A stretch of 64,000 nt of DNA from the NCBI GenBank assembly GCA_030141605.1, contig JAQGDQ010000296.1:124001-188000 (forward strand), given 5' to 3'. Made by a program: the position numbers and the translations under genes. This document shows positions 1-12,914 of the stretch, in pieces (within the stretch, counting starts at the first letter, position 1; each line of letters starts with the position of its first letter). The notes beneath the pieces are model-generated. The model made no database searches and had not been told where the DNA came from. It saw nothing but the letters and a program-made list of their open reading frames with translations. Origin of the DNA: Tubiluchus corallicola (taxonomy: Eukaryota; Priapulida; Priapulimorpha; Priapulimorphida; Tubiluchidae).

Positions 1-112
1 GTCAAGCTACATGGAATGGTTGGAGGAAATTCGTCACCACATCATTCTCCTCTGCCTACAACTGTAGAAGTGCCAGAAGATTATCTTTCCATGTCTCCTA
101 CATCAAAATCTT
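1..112 (+). CDS. IRS: IRS exon A (window-truncated), one YxxM site
   Basis: Reading frame 1 is open from the first base to a GTAAGT donor at 113. It contains a YLSMSP motif, a PI3K-p85 SH2 docking site. One base (T) is carried into the next exon, so the 3' boundary is phase 1. The true start of this exon lies outside the window. Confidence 0.85.
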
Positions 113-3100
113 GTAAGTAGTTTTATGTGAAAACTTTTGCTTTAAACTTGTCAGGTTAAGTTCAAAAATAGGTTTATAACTCAGGGTAATGTAAGAAAAA
201 ACGAATGCTGAAGTCCCAAACAATGTGTTTCTAAATATCTGTCCCAAGTATTAACTAAGATAGCATATTTGGTTTTTCAATTTTTAGAGAAATGTGGTTT
301 TTCTTAGACCATAATGAGTTTTTTAAATATAAAAATATTTTTGAGCATTTTCAAATTTTACTGTTCTATTTCTACTACTGGTTATAGCTGTGTTTTACCA
401 TTTTTCCTTTGCCATTTGTTGTTGGTTAAAGTGTAAGTGTACACATTAAAAAATATCATTAGCAGTCACATTTCTTACAAAAAAAAACACATGAGAATGT
501 TTTAATATTCTATCTACTGAGCCCAATTAGTGCTATATATAATTAGTGCATTTACCTTATGGTGGCGTTATTGAGGCAAAATGATATAATAATAAAGAAG
601 TTCATTCTTCACAAAGCCAGTGGGTTCCATCAGAAATGGGATGCGTGTTTATTTAGTTGTATTGTTGTGCCACTAAGCTGCCATTACCTGTCCTCTTTTG
701 TGTTTAGATGATTTTCTGTCTAGCATAAGCAGATGTCATTGCCCTTTTGCGCATTACTTAGTTTGATGATAAATTTAATGACAACACATTGTGATGTGTT
801 TTAATCCCAGCGCTGGTATTGCCATTGTACTAGCTTTCTCTATTAGTTAGTATAGGAAAAAATGAGAAAGTTAATGCATGCTAAATATTTTTATAGTATG
901 TGTTAGCTGGCTTTGAAATGTACCTTTATTATGGAAAAAGGCCTAACTGAGTAAAGTAAAGTAAGTTGCAAAATAAAAACATGCCTGCTAACAATTTTCT
1001 TAGAATTTTTCATGCATAAATTTTATGCAACATATGCCACTACAGCAAAGTAGTCTAAGATATAACGTAGGTTTAGCGACTAATGGAAGTGGTTCAATAA
1101 CATTTTTTCTGTATTTGTGCACATGATGTGATTACACGTTATTGCTGGTATTCACATGACCTCAAAATACTTCCAGTGGCCGAGTGTTAATGTTAGATAA
1201 ATGCGTAATGCATTCATTATGGTTTGATTCTGAGTAACTATGCGCTATATGTGCTTTATAAGTTTATGTGGGATGTTACTTTTATTACATTCTCTTATGT
1301 TTTGTATTTTCTGTACTTTCAAACACTCGTGTTATATCAGGCTTTTAAAAATTGTCTAACAAGTATACTGAGCTTCGTATAAACTTTGCACTTATATAGT
1401 TAAAGAGAATTGAAAATGTGGAAAGTATTTCTAACTATTTTTGCCTACGAAACAGCAAATGAGCAGGAGACTGGGTATATGGAAATGTCACCTTCTACCA
1501 GCAAGCCACCAAGACCAGACACAAATCGACACCATGAGCACAAGGCATTGATGTCACCTGGTTCAGAAACTGGCAATCCTTATTTGGAAATGACTCATAG
1601 TCAAAGCTCAGGTGAGTATTAGTGTTACTGTAATACGAGCAATTATGTGAATGTTTTTAAAGGTTCTCAAAGTTGCCAACATTTTCTTAACAAATTACTA
1701 AAAGTTGCTTTGTTTTGATGTACATTTTGAATGTAAACAGTTTAGGTACAAAATTTGCTACATTTGTCAGTTTTGCCATGTAGGTTATGAAATAGCTTGG
1801 TTTCGCAATTCAAAAAATTTAATTTATAGAAAGGTAAAATGATTTGATACATGGACGTCAGTGTATCATCTTATTAAAGCTTAACTTTAACGTACAAGCA
1901 GTTTAATAATTTTAGTTTTACTGGTCGTAATTATAAGATTGTTACTCACATTCTTATTTCACTAGCAACTACTGTGGGGCAAAATTTCAATGCTGCTTTG
2001 TTTTCTGTTGTTATGGTGGTTAGTAGCTTTTTAGGTCCCCTGACTTTCCAAGTTGGGGAACCTTATACAATCATATAGCATCTGTTGTCCATTGTCTTCT
2101 CACAATTTGAGTTAAAGCGAGTTATACCTGAAAAACTGGAGTAGCGTTGAGATTTTTATGTATGGAGTAACTTTTGGGACAAGATAATAATCAAGATAAA
2201 AGGTCATGTAAAAAAACAGGCATAAACAGGTAGAAACCTTAACAGCTACACAGCAATGTTGGGTATAATTAGGATCTGAATGAGCTCAATGCGAGGAATT
2301 AGTGAGGCTTGTCATGTCATGTACTGACAGCTCAGCATAGGCAAAAAGAATGTTACACCTTGCTCTGGGAAGGGAGGTAAGGAGGAGGTATAGGATGGAG
2401 GGTACAGTGGGAGAATTTGAGTCAACTCAATGTAATCATGTGATCTGTCAATGGTTAACAATTCAACATTGACAAAAATATTTTTATTCCCTCTCCCAGG
2501 CTGGGCGTGTGAAGGATTCCAATAGTTGAAGGTTTTGCTCTGCTAGGTGTCAAATGCTAAGTAATGGGTAACAACTTCTGAGCAATGGCCTATAATGACT
2601 CTTTCCCCGGATGAGGGAGAGTGGAAGGGAGGATCCATGATGGTATAATGGGAGAATCTGAGTTAGCTCAATGTGACCTGCCACATATTGGTACAAAATG
2701 TTTTGTCCAGGATCCAGGATTTGAACAATTTCAACTACAGTAAATCCTTGTTTAATGACACTAAAGCATTCTAGCCAAATGCATTCTTGAGCATAACGTT
2801 GTTAAACAAAACAATGCTGTCCATAAGAAATATAAATGCATTCAGGGACAAAAATCGATAGTGTTGGCTATGTACAAGTGTTAAGTTGCTGTAGCCAAAC
2901 AAAAATTACTGAAACATAACTATACAAAAGTCTTTAATAATGTTATAGGAGAAAAATCATTAACACTTGGCTCATAAATTAATAACTTTATATAATTTAT
3001 TGCTTACAGTTATACATTATGTATTTGTTTAATTAAAAAACTGAGTAACTAAGTACGAAATCTAAAATCTTACTTTGATACAAAGGTCTTTCTACCTTTC

Positions 3101-6100
3101 CAACTATTTTCCTTGATTCTATCTCCTGGTTTTTTTATAATAAATCCGGGGTTGGATGTTTATAAATCGAATAAACATCTGCTTAGATGTTTTCCTTTTT
3201 TCAGCCGCACTTCCTTACAACATTGAATCGTGTTTGCTACTTCCCATCTTACTTTCGAGCTGTGTTTGCTATTAGGGTCGTTTTCACTGTTATCTTTGCC
3301 ACAGGTGGACTATGTAACATGAAAACATGTTATCAACTAGAGAAATTTGCCTAAATGTGAAAAAACAGTGAATTATCCTGTTCTGGCTACCTGCTGCAAG
3401 TTTAGTTGGGCAAATTATTACAGGTGTGATAACAATTGTCATCAGGGTTAAGTAGTGGATTTCATTTACAGAATGTGAGAGCAGTGAACAAGATTTAGTG
3501 CTTGAAGTAAGGCTAAAAAAATCATTGTTAAAATGAAACATACCACGTTAAGTAAAATAAGTGTGATAAAATTAGCATCATGAAAGCAAAATGTTGATAA
3601 GCTGGGTGCAATTAAGCGAGGACTAATTGTATAGTGCTATACAGGGTATAACAGTGTTATAGGATATATAACAAGTGTACATGGTAGGTTATGGATGAGA
3701 ACTTTTGGGTGATGACGTTCAATGACCCTGGGACACACATAAAAATTGCCAAATATAGCCAGAAATCGCCAACTATAGGAAGCTAGCTATATGAAATTTG
3801 GTCATGAATACCATTTAGCCTTGTTGACCAAGATTCACTGCTGGGAAATTATTGGTCTTTGCATTCTTTTGCTGCCTATGAAAATTTGTGAATCAAATTT
3901 AACCAAAAAGAACGATCTTGTGTCAAACATCAAGGTTGTGAAAATGTTGAAGATGAGAGTCACAGAATGTACAGCATCACTGATGCCCTGGTTGTAAAGT
4001 ATAAATGATTATACAACTTTCTTTAAAATACCTACAGCAATAGTACTTAGTTAATCAAGTGCTCGAAATGCTTGAAACATCATAAAACAGTCGATATCAC
4101 ATATGTTTAGATTTAATTATCAGTTTTCTCGGTTTTCTAATATATGTAAAAACACATTCAAACTTGGCGAAATATAGTTTGATGGATATATTAATTTTCC
4201 TGTCACAGAGTGTAACTCATACTCATCAACATTTTTTAAAAGTAGAAAATTTTCTGGGATTTTGTTATATCTCATTCAAGTTTGGTAAATTGATTTTTTG
4301 TATAGATAGCGGAACATTTTTGCAAAAATCAAAAGACAAAACTTCAAATATCAAGGCAGCAGAAGATTCGTCCTACTTAGCAATGAATTCATCTGCATCT
4401 AAGCTAGAGAAAGATGATATAGACGTTGGCTATGTAGATATGGCCCCAATCTCACGACATCAAAAAACAAAGCCATCTTCCAGTGAGCATGGAAGTCTTG
4501 ATGCTGGGTATTTGGATATGGAACCAGGTTACAAACCTCCAGGTCACTCTGAGCCATCCGGTTATCTAGACATGGCACCAGGAGTGAAATCAAAAGATGT
4601 ACCCTCTTACTATGACATGTCTCATTCATTGAGCTTGCCACCTGTAGAAGAATCTGATCAAGGTGTGAATTTTTATTTTGTACTAATTTTTATTGTTAAA
4701 CTTGAGTGATGGTCAAATTCTCACAAAATGTTGAAATTACATTGCATAAAAAGTTTGCTAATTAATGTTTAGGTGCATTTGAAATGTGAGAATGCAGTCG
4801 TTCAGATAACTATTCTTTTACTTATGGAAGTTATCGAAAAATTAATTTTGTATGTACCACTCAGGCTGTTTTAGTATTTTTTGTAAATTTGGTATTTTCA
4901 ATAACGAACTAAATGGCGTTGCTTTATTTTTACATGTTTGTTTTATGCATATGATCACTAGATACGCCTGGTTATTTGTCAATGAAGCCTGGATCGGTTA
5001 GCAGTTCTGCCTCATACGTGCCTCATCATGCTAAAGAATTTCACCTTGAAAAAGTTCACAGTTATTTAGCACCTTCTGATGATGGGGTACAGCGTTCACG
5101 ATGTTATTCGTTAGGTGATAAAACTGCTGCCCTCCGTAAACAAATACAAGGTAAGATAGCAAGTTTCTTTAAGTCATGCAATAGAACATTATATCAAGCA
5201 TGGTTTATTGCATATACACCGGTACTATGATCACACAAAGCACAAACATGATCATTCATACCTTTAACCCATATAATAGCTTTGAATACAGCTTACTTGG
5301 TTATTCCTATTGCTTTCATGATTATATTGATAAATTTTTGTGGTGTACTTCACCTTTGACCTCCGATTGCATATTAATTATAGTTAAACTTGAAACGTCA
5401 TTTCTGATACAGGGTCGAGATTTAAAGTTGTTAGGCATGCAGCATGTAAACTGGCGAACAATGATTTTGCTTACTGTGTTAAGACAATCTGTTTTAATTT
5501 ATGGGTCACTTATCAGCTGGCAGTTAGCTATAACAACTGGCACTTAGCAACACATGTCTGCAGTACAATCATTTTAATGACCACAGATAAAACAACACTG
5601 ATTTATTTTCTGATAAATATAAAATGTCAATGATTAAAGATAAAAGAACCATGCTTTCAGTTTCTGATAAATATGAAATTATTTCTGAAGTAAGTCATGG
5701 ATAAAACCCTTCGGTAGTTTATGTAGAAAAGTTGGCACCATGCTGTCAGTACTAGTCTGTTGAGATGTTGAACTGATTCATGAGTTTACTTTATGAACTT
5801 TATAAACTCATTTCAGTTACAGTGAGCAGGTGATGTTATAGTGCCAGAATGTAATCATTTTCTCACCTGACTGGTTTTTATTCCATTGCTCAACCAGATT
5901 TAGCTGGTTCGAGTTTTCTAGTTTAATCAAGTTATTACACAATGTAGTATACATGGAAAAGCAGTCAATAATAAAGTTTTGAGTGTGTTTGTAAATAAAT
6001 TTGCTTTATGTGTTGCTATACGCATTGTCAGTGCTTTTCTCACAATCTGTTACTGATTCGTGAAGCGATAAACACTTAAGTTACTTTGCTTCAAGACTTG

Positions 6101-9100
6101 TACAAGAGACAAGCACAAATTTGTGTAAATAAGTGATTGACTTTTTTGATCTCCCAACGACTTTACTGAATGTGCACATGTAAACGTACATTTAAAACTA
6201 AGTGTGTACCCACAGATTATTGCGAAGTATCTCTTATTGTAGTCACATAAAATATATTTCATTGAATTTGAATAATTAGTTTTATTTTGCATTTTTTGTT
6301 GTACTGCTTCAAAGTAGTTGACAGCATGTTCTTAAAGTACTTTACATCTTCTATGAACCACACACTGTATGAATATTTATGCAATGCAATTACTATTAGT
6401 TGCAATGGTTGACTATTTAGTACATATATACATATTAGCCAAGTATGCATATAGAATATCTCAGTTATAATGTACTTTTTTGCGTCCTTATCAGGTTTGC
6501 TGTAATGATTTTATACTGTAGTCATTATTTAGCAATAAATCCAGCCCATTTCGGTTCTTCATCCATTATCCATATGTCAGTAGTTTGAGTGTCTCAGGCT
6601 GAACTATTCTCATTTGATATCACCTGTAAGTGAAACTATCTTATTATTTCCACTGTATGCTCATATGAGGAAAAAGGTATATGCGAAGGTAAAAAAGGAT
6701 ATTGTAAGTTTGCTTAAACACCAGCGCCTTTATGCTTGCCAGTATGATTGTAAATATTTGGGTAATCCAATAAATGTCTGAAAGGTGTGAATTCCATGTA
6801 GCACTACCCTCATGGCTGTAATAATGAAGTTTTTTGTTTCTGGGTTTATGTCCATCCCTGAAAACTAAGAGAGGTATCGAAATGAACTGCTTTACCAATC
6901 AGAGGTCAAATTGTAAAGTTCTATGAACATGTACTTTGAGGAAGACTATGAAATGTAGTACAAATGACAAACTTGTTGGTAATACATCAGAATTGTTGTC
7001 AGTGGACTTATATTTTGTTTGCTATATGGTCATATACATGCAAAAATAGTGAAATGGCTTCTGTAAGGTTGCTTTAGTCCCTCACTTAAAGTGCTGGTTC
7101 GGCAGTGTTCATTTAACATTTGGTCTGGAGTGTTCTCGAATGAGGCTTTCCACATCTACTTTTAATGTTCTGTACCAACTTAAAAATTTTATGTGGACAG
7201 AATTTGAACCCACTAGCTAACGCATGAGATTTGTTCAGTAATATGGGCAGCTACTATCTAAATTATTTTAATCCCATTTAAAGTGGAGATACTTGTGTGG
7301 CACCTTAGTACTGTGTGTATACTATACAGTGTGTATAAATTGACCTTGCTTTTTAAATAGGTTGCAAGACATTTAGATCTCTACATGCACATAAGTAGTG
7401 ATCATACTTTTTAAGATGTTGCAAACATAAACTTTAATACAACTGCTTAATGCTGGTAGCTTAAATTAGTTCAAATGTCTTTTCATTGTAAGTCACCCAA
7501 ACTTTAACTTTGTTTTGTTTCAGCTGATGTCTTGAAAGAAGAAGAAGTCAGAAAAGGTCGAGCATATTCCATAGGGAGTAAACCTCAACCTTCTACTGCA
7601 AACAGTGTGAAAAAGTTTCTGGAGATTTCTCTTTCAGAAGATCGTAAATGTGCAAGTGCACCACATATCAATGAAGATGAAGTGGACGAGTTTGCTGCCA
7701 GTTCCACTGACGACTTAGTGAAGAAGCCCATACTGCATTCTTACAAAGGAGAAGACCTGGTAGAGTTGGATTTTGAAAAAGGTAGCCAAGAAAGTTTGGA
7801 CCAGGCTGCTAGTGGTGAGCATGATAATGATTTTATGTGAGCTTATTTCTGTTAAAACTAGCATGGATTTTGCATGAAATCCGTGCAGCTTGAATCTCCA
7901 AGAAAACCTTATTGTTCGCTATTGCGCAAAAATATGTAACACCATATATTTTGTCTCTGAAGCTATTATTTATTTCACATTGTACATTTTCGCAACGTAA
8001 TTTGCCTTTGTGCTAAACTTCAACATTTGTAATTGTAACAAATTGTGTGTAATTCAGCTTGTGTTCGTCAGTGTTTTAATCAATTTTTTCAGTGTTTTTA
8101 TTACCATGCTTATAATTAACATATTTCACTTTTTCAGATACATCACAAGACGTAGATTCTGGCACACCTGGTCGATCTCCAAAATGGGGTAGTCCTGATT
8201 CAAATCGAAGGCATAATGTAGGAATTAGATTACGCAAAGGTTCATGCAGTGAGAGTGAACCTGCTCGTAGCAGACAGAATTCACTAACAGAAAGAAGTAT
8301 TCGCAGTCGACAAAATTCTATTGGCGAAGTATGTATAAATCGGTCCCGCAGAAATTCCCTTGATAAGTACCCAAGAAGGGGTTCTACATCAAGGGTTGCA
8401 TCAGATAAAAAAGGAAAGGTTGGTACCTGTAATGAGGCTACAATTCAACCTCAGTCAAATGAACAAGGGGCCGCAGGTGAATACATTAACATCGATTATA
8501 ACAAAGATAAAAACTCAAGTAAGAAACCCATTCAGATTCAACACACTGATCGACATGATTATATTAATATATCTCCCATTAACCAGGCCAATAGTACAAG
8601 TAAAAAACCCACCGAAAGTTATAAAGGTGATGGAAGTTCATCAACTAACCTAGAAATGGGTGGAAAGAAAAATAGAGCCAGTAGTGCTGGTAAAGATGCT
8701 GCTGACTCCACAATTAAACATTCTGTTAGGGCTTCCAGTGAACCAAAAACTACTAGAGAAGATGATACCTATACAACACTTTCCTACAAACCTATTACTG
8801 CAGTCACCACTCTCCCTCAACAAACTGTCTGTAGCAAAACTCCACTGTTTATTGCCCCGATTTCTAAACTGGTGTCACAGTCAAGTCCGCCACAGAAAAA
8901 TGTTTCTATCACTAAGCCTTTAAGTAAAAAGAGTTCTGATGTTATAGCAAGCAGTGAAAAGGAAATGTCCCCAGACTATGCAGAAATGAAGGATTTGTCT
9001 TTGCGAAGTATTGGTGATCCATTTAATCTTGGAACTACCCCTGTAATAGATATCCCCGAAGAAGCAAATGAAAGCAGTGTTGTTGTGGAATCACTAGATC

Positions 9101-9579
9101 CCATAACAGCTGAACAGTTGCCTCCACCAGTTCATCGTCAAACCTCTGAACCAGCAAAAACTTCACCTAGTCAGAACCCTGTGAATTTAGATTCTACCAC
9201 AGTTGGTTTAAAGCTGAATCGTGCATGTAGTGCACCAACCGGCGTAGCAGTTTCACCACGGCAGCTCAACAGGCTTAGCCAAGAATATACTAGTCCATAT
9301 GAGAACCTCAACCTGACCGTAAACCGTACTTCACCACGGTCTTCAGTTTCTAGCGAGAAAGATTTGAATTATGCAACATTAGATTTAATGCCCACCGATG
9401 AATCGCCACGCAGAAATACCTCATCAAGTGACTTACGCAGAAGCAGGAATAGTTCAGCTACTAGTGGCAGTGATTCAGGCCCAGAGACATTACAATACAC
9501 TGAGATAGACTTTACGAAATCTGAGGGATTGCGACAAGTTGCTAGCACTTGTACGATGAGGGAAAACAGATTTCACTGA
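1..9579 (+). CDS. IRS: Insulin receptor substrate (IRS/chico) homologue, 5'-partial, six exons
   Basis: IRS proteins are cytoplasmic adaptors phosphorylated by insulin/IGF-type receptors; their phosphotyrosines recruit PI3K, GRB2 and SHP2. The joined exons (1-112, 1456-1611, 4306-4662, 4962-5150, 7524-7814, 8138-9579) stay open for 848 residues and stop with TGA at 9577-9579. All junctions are GT-AG in phase 1. The visible part is the disordered tail: ten YxxM PI3K-p85 motifs (YLSM, YMEM, YLEM, YLAM, YVDM, YLDM twice, YYDM, YLSM, YAEM), three YxN GRB2-type motifs (YINI twice, YENL), and a C-terminal pair, NYATLDL and QYTEIDF, placed like the SHP2-binding tyrosines of vertebrate IRS1. The PH and PTB domains must lie upstream of base 1. 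No catalytic domain is expected. The family call is secure; orthology to a particular IRS paralogue is not tested. Confidence 0.9.
1456..1611 (+). CDS. IRS: IRS exon B, two YxxM sites
   Basis: The acceptor CAG ends at 1455 and the donor GTGAGT begins at 1612. The exon is 156 nt, phase 1 at both ends, and encodes 52 codons including GYMEMSP and PYLEMTH. The frame joins exon A (T+CA = Ser). It could be skipped without a frameshift. Confidence 0.87.
4306..4662 (+). CDS. IRS: IRS exon C, five YxxM sites
   Basis: The acceptor is a T-rich tract ending TATAG at 4305 and the donor GTGTGA begins at 4663. The 357-nt exon (119 codons) is phase 1-1. It carries YLAM, YVDM, two YLDM and YYDM motifs, the densest PI3K docking block of the protein. 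An ORF extends upstream of 4306 into the intron, but that part lacks IRS-like content and the T-rich acceptor marks the boundary. The donor is weaker than consensus (GTGTGA). Confidence 0.87.
4962..5150 (+). CDS. IRS: IRS exon D, one YxxM site
   Basis: The acceptor ...CACTAG ends at 4961 and the donor GTAAGA begins at 5151. The exon is 189 nt, phase 1-1. It encodes PGYLSMKPGS and a serine-rich stretch ending RCYSLGD...RKQIQ. The frame joins exon C (G+AT = Asp). Confidence 0.85.
7194..7254 (-). repeat. Possible tRNA-derived SINE head in IRS intron 4
   Basis: On the minus strand a polymerase III B-box-like GGGTTCAAATTC (within 7195-7213) sits about 35 nt downstream of an A-box-like TAGCTGCCCA segment. 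The stems are not intact, so this is at best a decayed tRNA-derived element. Confidence 0.3.
7524..7814 (+). CDS. IRS: IRS exon E, no YxxM site
   Basis: A strong acceptor (TTTTGTTTCAG) ends at 7523 and the donor GTGAGC begins at 7815. The exon is 291 nt, phase 1-1. It is acidic and serine-rich, with an RAYSIGS segment resembling RCYSLGD of the previous exon; both could be Ser/Thr kinase targets. No YxxM motif is present. Confidence 0.85.
8138..9579 (+). CDS. IRS: IRS terminal coding exon with GRB2-type and SHP2-type tyrosines
   Basis: The acceptor (CACTTTTTCAG) ends at 8137, and the exon is open for 1442 nt to TGA at 9577-9579. The first third has repeated R-x-x-S and RQNS-like basophilic sites (Akt/PKA-type consensus). 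Tyrosine motifs: YINI at 8482 and 8560, YAEM at 8977, YENL at 9298, NYATLDL at 9370 and QYTEIDF at 9496. The last two mirror the C-terminal SHP2-binding pair of IRS1. SHP2 recruitment here is inferred from family knowledge. Confidence 0.9.
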
Positions 9580-10510
9580 TTATGATGTATTTCTGTCCTT
9601 TTATGTTGTGCCTGTAGTAAGATTATCCAGTGATAATAGTGTTGTGACGAATTCAGTTATGTATAGTACTGTGTGCATAAGTCCTTGAATGAAATACAGA
9701 AATTTATCAACTGTTTACCAGCATTTGTTGCATTTTGTGCAAGTCTGTTAATTTGTTGTATGACATTTTGACATATAAATTATAGCAAAATTAATACATT
9801 AAAACAGTGTGTAATATGTAACATTCAATATTATCTGTTGTTATTATGATTGTGTTAAGGGTAATTGTTTGACTTCCATCAGCACAAATGTAATAAATAT
9901 GTATATGTTGTACACTTTAATTCTGTAACACATACTTTAATAGAAAGTAGTAAGATATAGTCACAGATTGTAAAAAAGCTTTATATAAATTGTGCTTCAG
10001 TTTTGATTGTGGCTTTCTTTTATGTGATAATGTAGAGATTATAATATGCCATTATAGCGAATTTTTGTCTCTATGTTATATCGAAGTTTATATATGTACT
10101 TATGCTTGATTATGTTAGCAAGGTTTTATTACTCGCTATTAAATTTTCTTGTATGACTGTTGACAATGAAATCTCGTCTTAATATTTTTAAATGATTTTA
10201 ATGATATTACAGTTCAATACAATTTGACACGTTTTTTTAATAATTTTTGTGTAATGTCTGAATTCTGTTTTCTTGTCCAAAATTAAATGTCCAACATAAT
10301 TGCTCTTGAACAGCCAGCTTTACATGTTAATTAGAAACATGCTATTGTATTATTACAATGATAATCAAAGAACTGGTGTATTTATACATGGTATTATTTA
10401 TGAATATTGAATTATATTAACACTTTAGACTGTTTTGGCACTTATGATGTGATAGACGAATTACTCAAAAAAATCTAGAATGCCAATAAAAAATAGTTAA
10501 AATTCAGTAT
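9580..10510 (+). other. Probable 3' UTR of the IRS gene
   Basis: This AT-rich non-coding sequence directly follows the IRS stop. AATAAA hexamers at 9892-9897 and 10485-10490 are candidate polyadenylation signals. The true cleavage site cannot be decided from sequence; longer UTR forms are possible. Confidence 0.5.
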
Positions 10511-12450
10511 ATAAAACATAGTCATTGGTGTTGGAAATTTTATCCAATGATTTATTACCACTTTGTGGAATTTGAATAGAAAAATACCAAACTTTTTGTA
10601 TATAAGTTACTGAGAATCTGTTTTATTAAGATTTGTGTTGTGCATAGCTTCTCTTTGCTCTGGAATTGCACTAAATGTTTGTTTGTTTGTTAAGAATGAA
10701 CGAGTCTATAGTTTTTGTAAATAGTTGAAGCAGCCTTGCTGACTGTGTGCAGTCTTTGTTTGAAGATTGCATACAGGGTCAGCCTATTAAATCAAAGGAC
10801 ATGGACTTGCAGGTGGAACATGCATTATCAATGGTACTGTATGATGGTCCCTGTATTTTAGTTATATTCTTTTCTTGGTTCAACCAAATGTGTTTCTGTC
10901 TTGAGATGCTGTTCAGAAATACCCGTTGAGGTTGTTAACCACTTAGTGGCACTTACCTAAGTGCTAGTTAGCTTAAATAACGAAGAAAAGAATTTGAACA
11001 TGTTTATTATAATTATTCTAAGTAATGTTGTAAGTATTTAATATTGTTGTTAACGCTTTCTGTACTGTAGTTCTACTTTTACTTGCTAGTTGCTATAGTT
11101 TCGTGTTTCATCCTCAGTCTGTTTTGCATTTTCTTAGTTTGTGTCAACGTGTGTGAAGGATTTTTATCAGTATTTCTAGTGGTAAAATTGTTATTAATTT
11201 TAATTCTTGTAAGTTTTTCCAAATTTGTAAAAAGCTGCTTTTTGTTAGATTTATGTAAGTTTCTCTATGTAATAAGGGATTATCAGTTGTGTGCGCAGAG
11301 TATTACAGATTAGTGTATATAATAGTAAGTTGTAACTGTATATAATTATTCTGAATTATTAGTGTTCATTTGCTTGTAATGAAATTGTGTCATTTAAATA
11401 ATATAATTAATGTTGTTCTTGATGACTACATGTTCGATTTTTTATTATAAAAAATGAGCCAGCAAATTGTTTCTAGTTTGGTTTATTTTTATATTAATTT
11501 GAATATAAACAGGTTGACATATAGTGCAGAAGTTTTAGCAATTTAATTTATGGCGTGCATTGTATCTTTGCACCAGCACAAAATCGCTCGGAGTTTTGAT
11601 CTTTTTGGATAGTCCTTTAAAACAGACATCATGGTCGGCCTTATAACGCGTAGGCCTTACTAGAATTTTTTTTGGTAGGCCTCAGATTCCTTGCTAAAGT
11701 CTGTAGAATTACAAAAATATGCCGTTATAGATTTTATATTTCTGTGACAGAATGGAAAGCAGTTAAAACGTGTTAAAACAACAACACTTTTTTTATTAAA
11801 ATGAACCTTGAACTGAGGTCGGCGTTCTAACTTGTAATATGCTGCGTTGGGCACAGTAAAAATGGCTCCAGAAAAAGGGCGCAATTTTTGAAAAATAGGG
11901 AAAAATGACACGTAAAATACGTGTTTAGGGTTAAGATTACTGTAAGGATATTTTTCCTTCTGTCAACTAAGTTATGCTCCAACGCTGATTGTTTGCTTGG
12001 TTACTTGTTTTTATGCTGTTATACGACAGTAAGTATATTACGTAAAACTACTTAAAGAGATCTTCACGAAACTTTGTAAAGAAAGTGGATAGGGACAGAA
12101 ATAATGCACTTTGAAGTATGCGAAAACTGCTAATTTTTTTAGGCCCGTCTGTTTTTCACAAGACGACCAAACACCGTGTACAAAAAATATGAAGCACTTC
12201 ATAGACGTCTCAGAGGTAGTGCCATAGCTTTAGAAAAAGGAGAGCTTGGCTACAAAACACGATAATTAATTCTTTTTTTATCTCCACCAGGACAAACAAC
12301 TACGAGTTAGTTCTGTAGGGTCCAGAAAATCTCGCTTGAAAAACTTCGTAACGCTGTCTATAATATTTGATTATACATGTACATGTATATAGTCTTGTAA
12401 GCTGACTTTGTATAGATACGTATATTTGTCATTCTGTCATCCCGGTGCGC
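10511..12450. other. Non-coding stretch, no gene seen
   Basis: AT-rich intergenic DNA. The short ORFs here (for example near 10747 and 11083) lack motifs and have low-complexity hydrophobic composition. Nothing else is recognisable. Confidence 0.5.
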
Positions 12451-12454
12451 CGTC

Positions 12455-12605
12455 AAAATGGTATAGGAAAAAATGGCGCAGTAAAAATGGCACAAATAGA
12501 AAAGTAGGTAAAAATGGAGCAGGAAAAAATGGCACGGTAAAATGACACAGGGAAAAATGGCAAGGTTAAAAATGACACAAATGAAAAAGTAGGAAAAATG
12601 GCACA
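12455..12605 (-). repeat. Minisatellite arm (left), inverted partner of 12915-13059
   Basis: About ten degenerate units around AAAAATGGCACA, 13-18 nt each, alternating short AGGAAAAAATGGCAC and longer CAAATGAAAAAGTAGG forms. The same units occur in reverse complement at 12915-13059, so the two arrays can pair across a spacer of about 310 nt. Confidence 0.8.
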
Positions 12606-12914
12606 ATTTTATTTTGATGCAGTTGATTTCTATAATAAGATTAGAATGGGATCAGTAGGAAGCAGATCTTTGACAAAGCCGAACAATCCTAAACTTATTA
12701 GTTTGATTTTTCTGATTAAAAAAATTAAAACAAAGATAAACAAGCAAACATACCAAAATATGCCTATATTGATATTATGTATGAGTACGGACTAACAAAA
12801 TATTTGTTCATTAAATAGATGTTATAGTCAATACTGCACGAATGTTCCATATAGTGTTTATCTACCTTTTGAACAATTAATTTTCGCGAATGTAATAGGC
12901 TGACAAATATATAC

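Larger units (their letters stand above)
113..8137 (+). other. IRS introns (five)
   Basis: The introns are 113-1455, 1612-4305, 4663-4961, 5151-7523 and 7815-8137. They are AT-rich and hold no recognisable gene. The second contains loosely repeated G-rich stretches around 2250-2700 in which 'gagtyarctcaatgt' recurs. The fourth holds a tRNA-like B-box (see 7194-7254). Confidence 0.75.

Noticed and set aside
5200-5547. 115-aa ORF in IRS intron 4
   Set aside because: Lies past a strong donor at 5151, is AT-rich, and has no IRS-like motifs.
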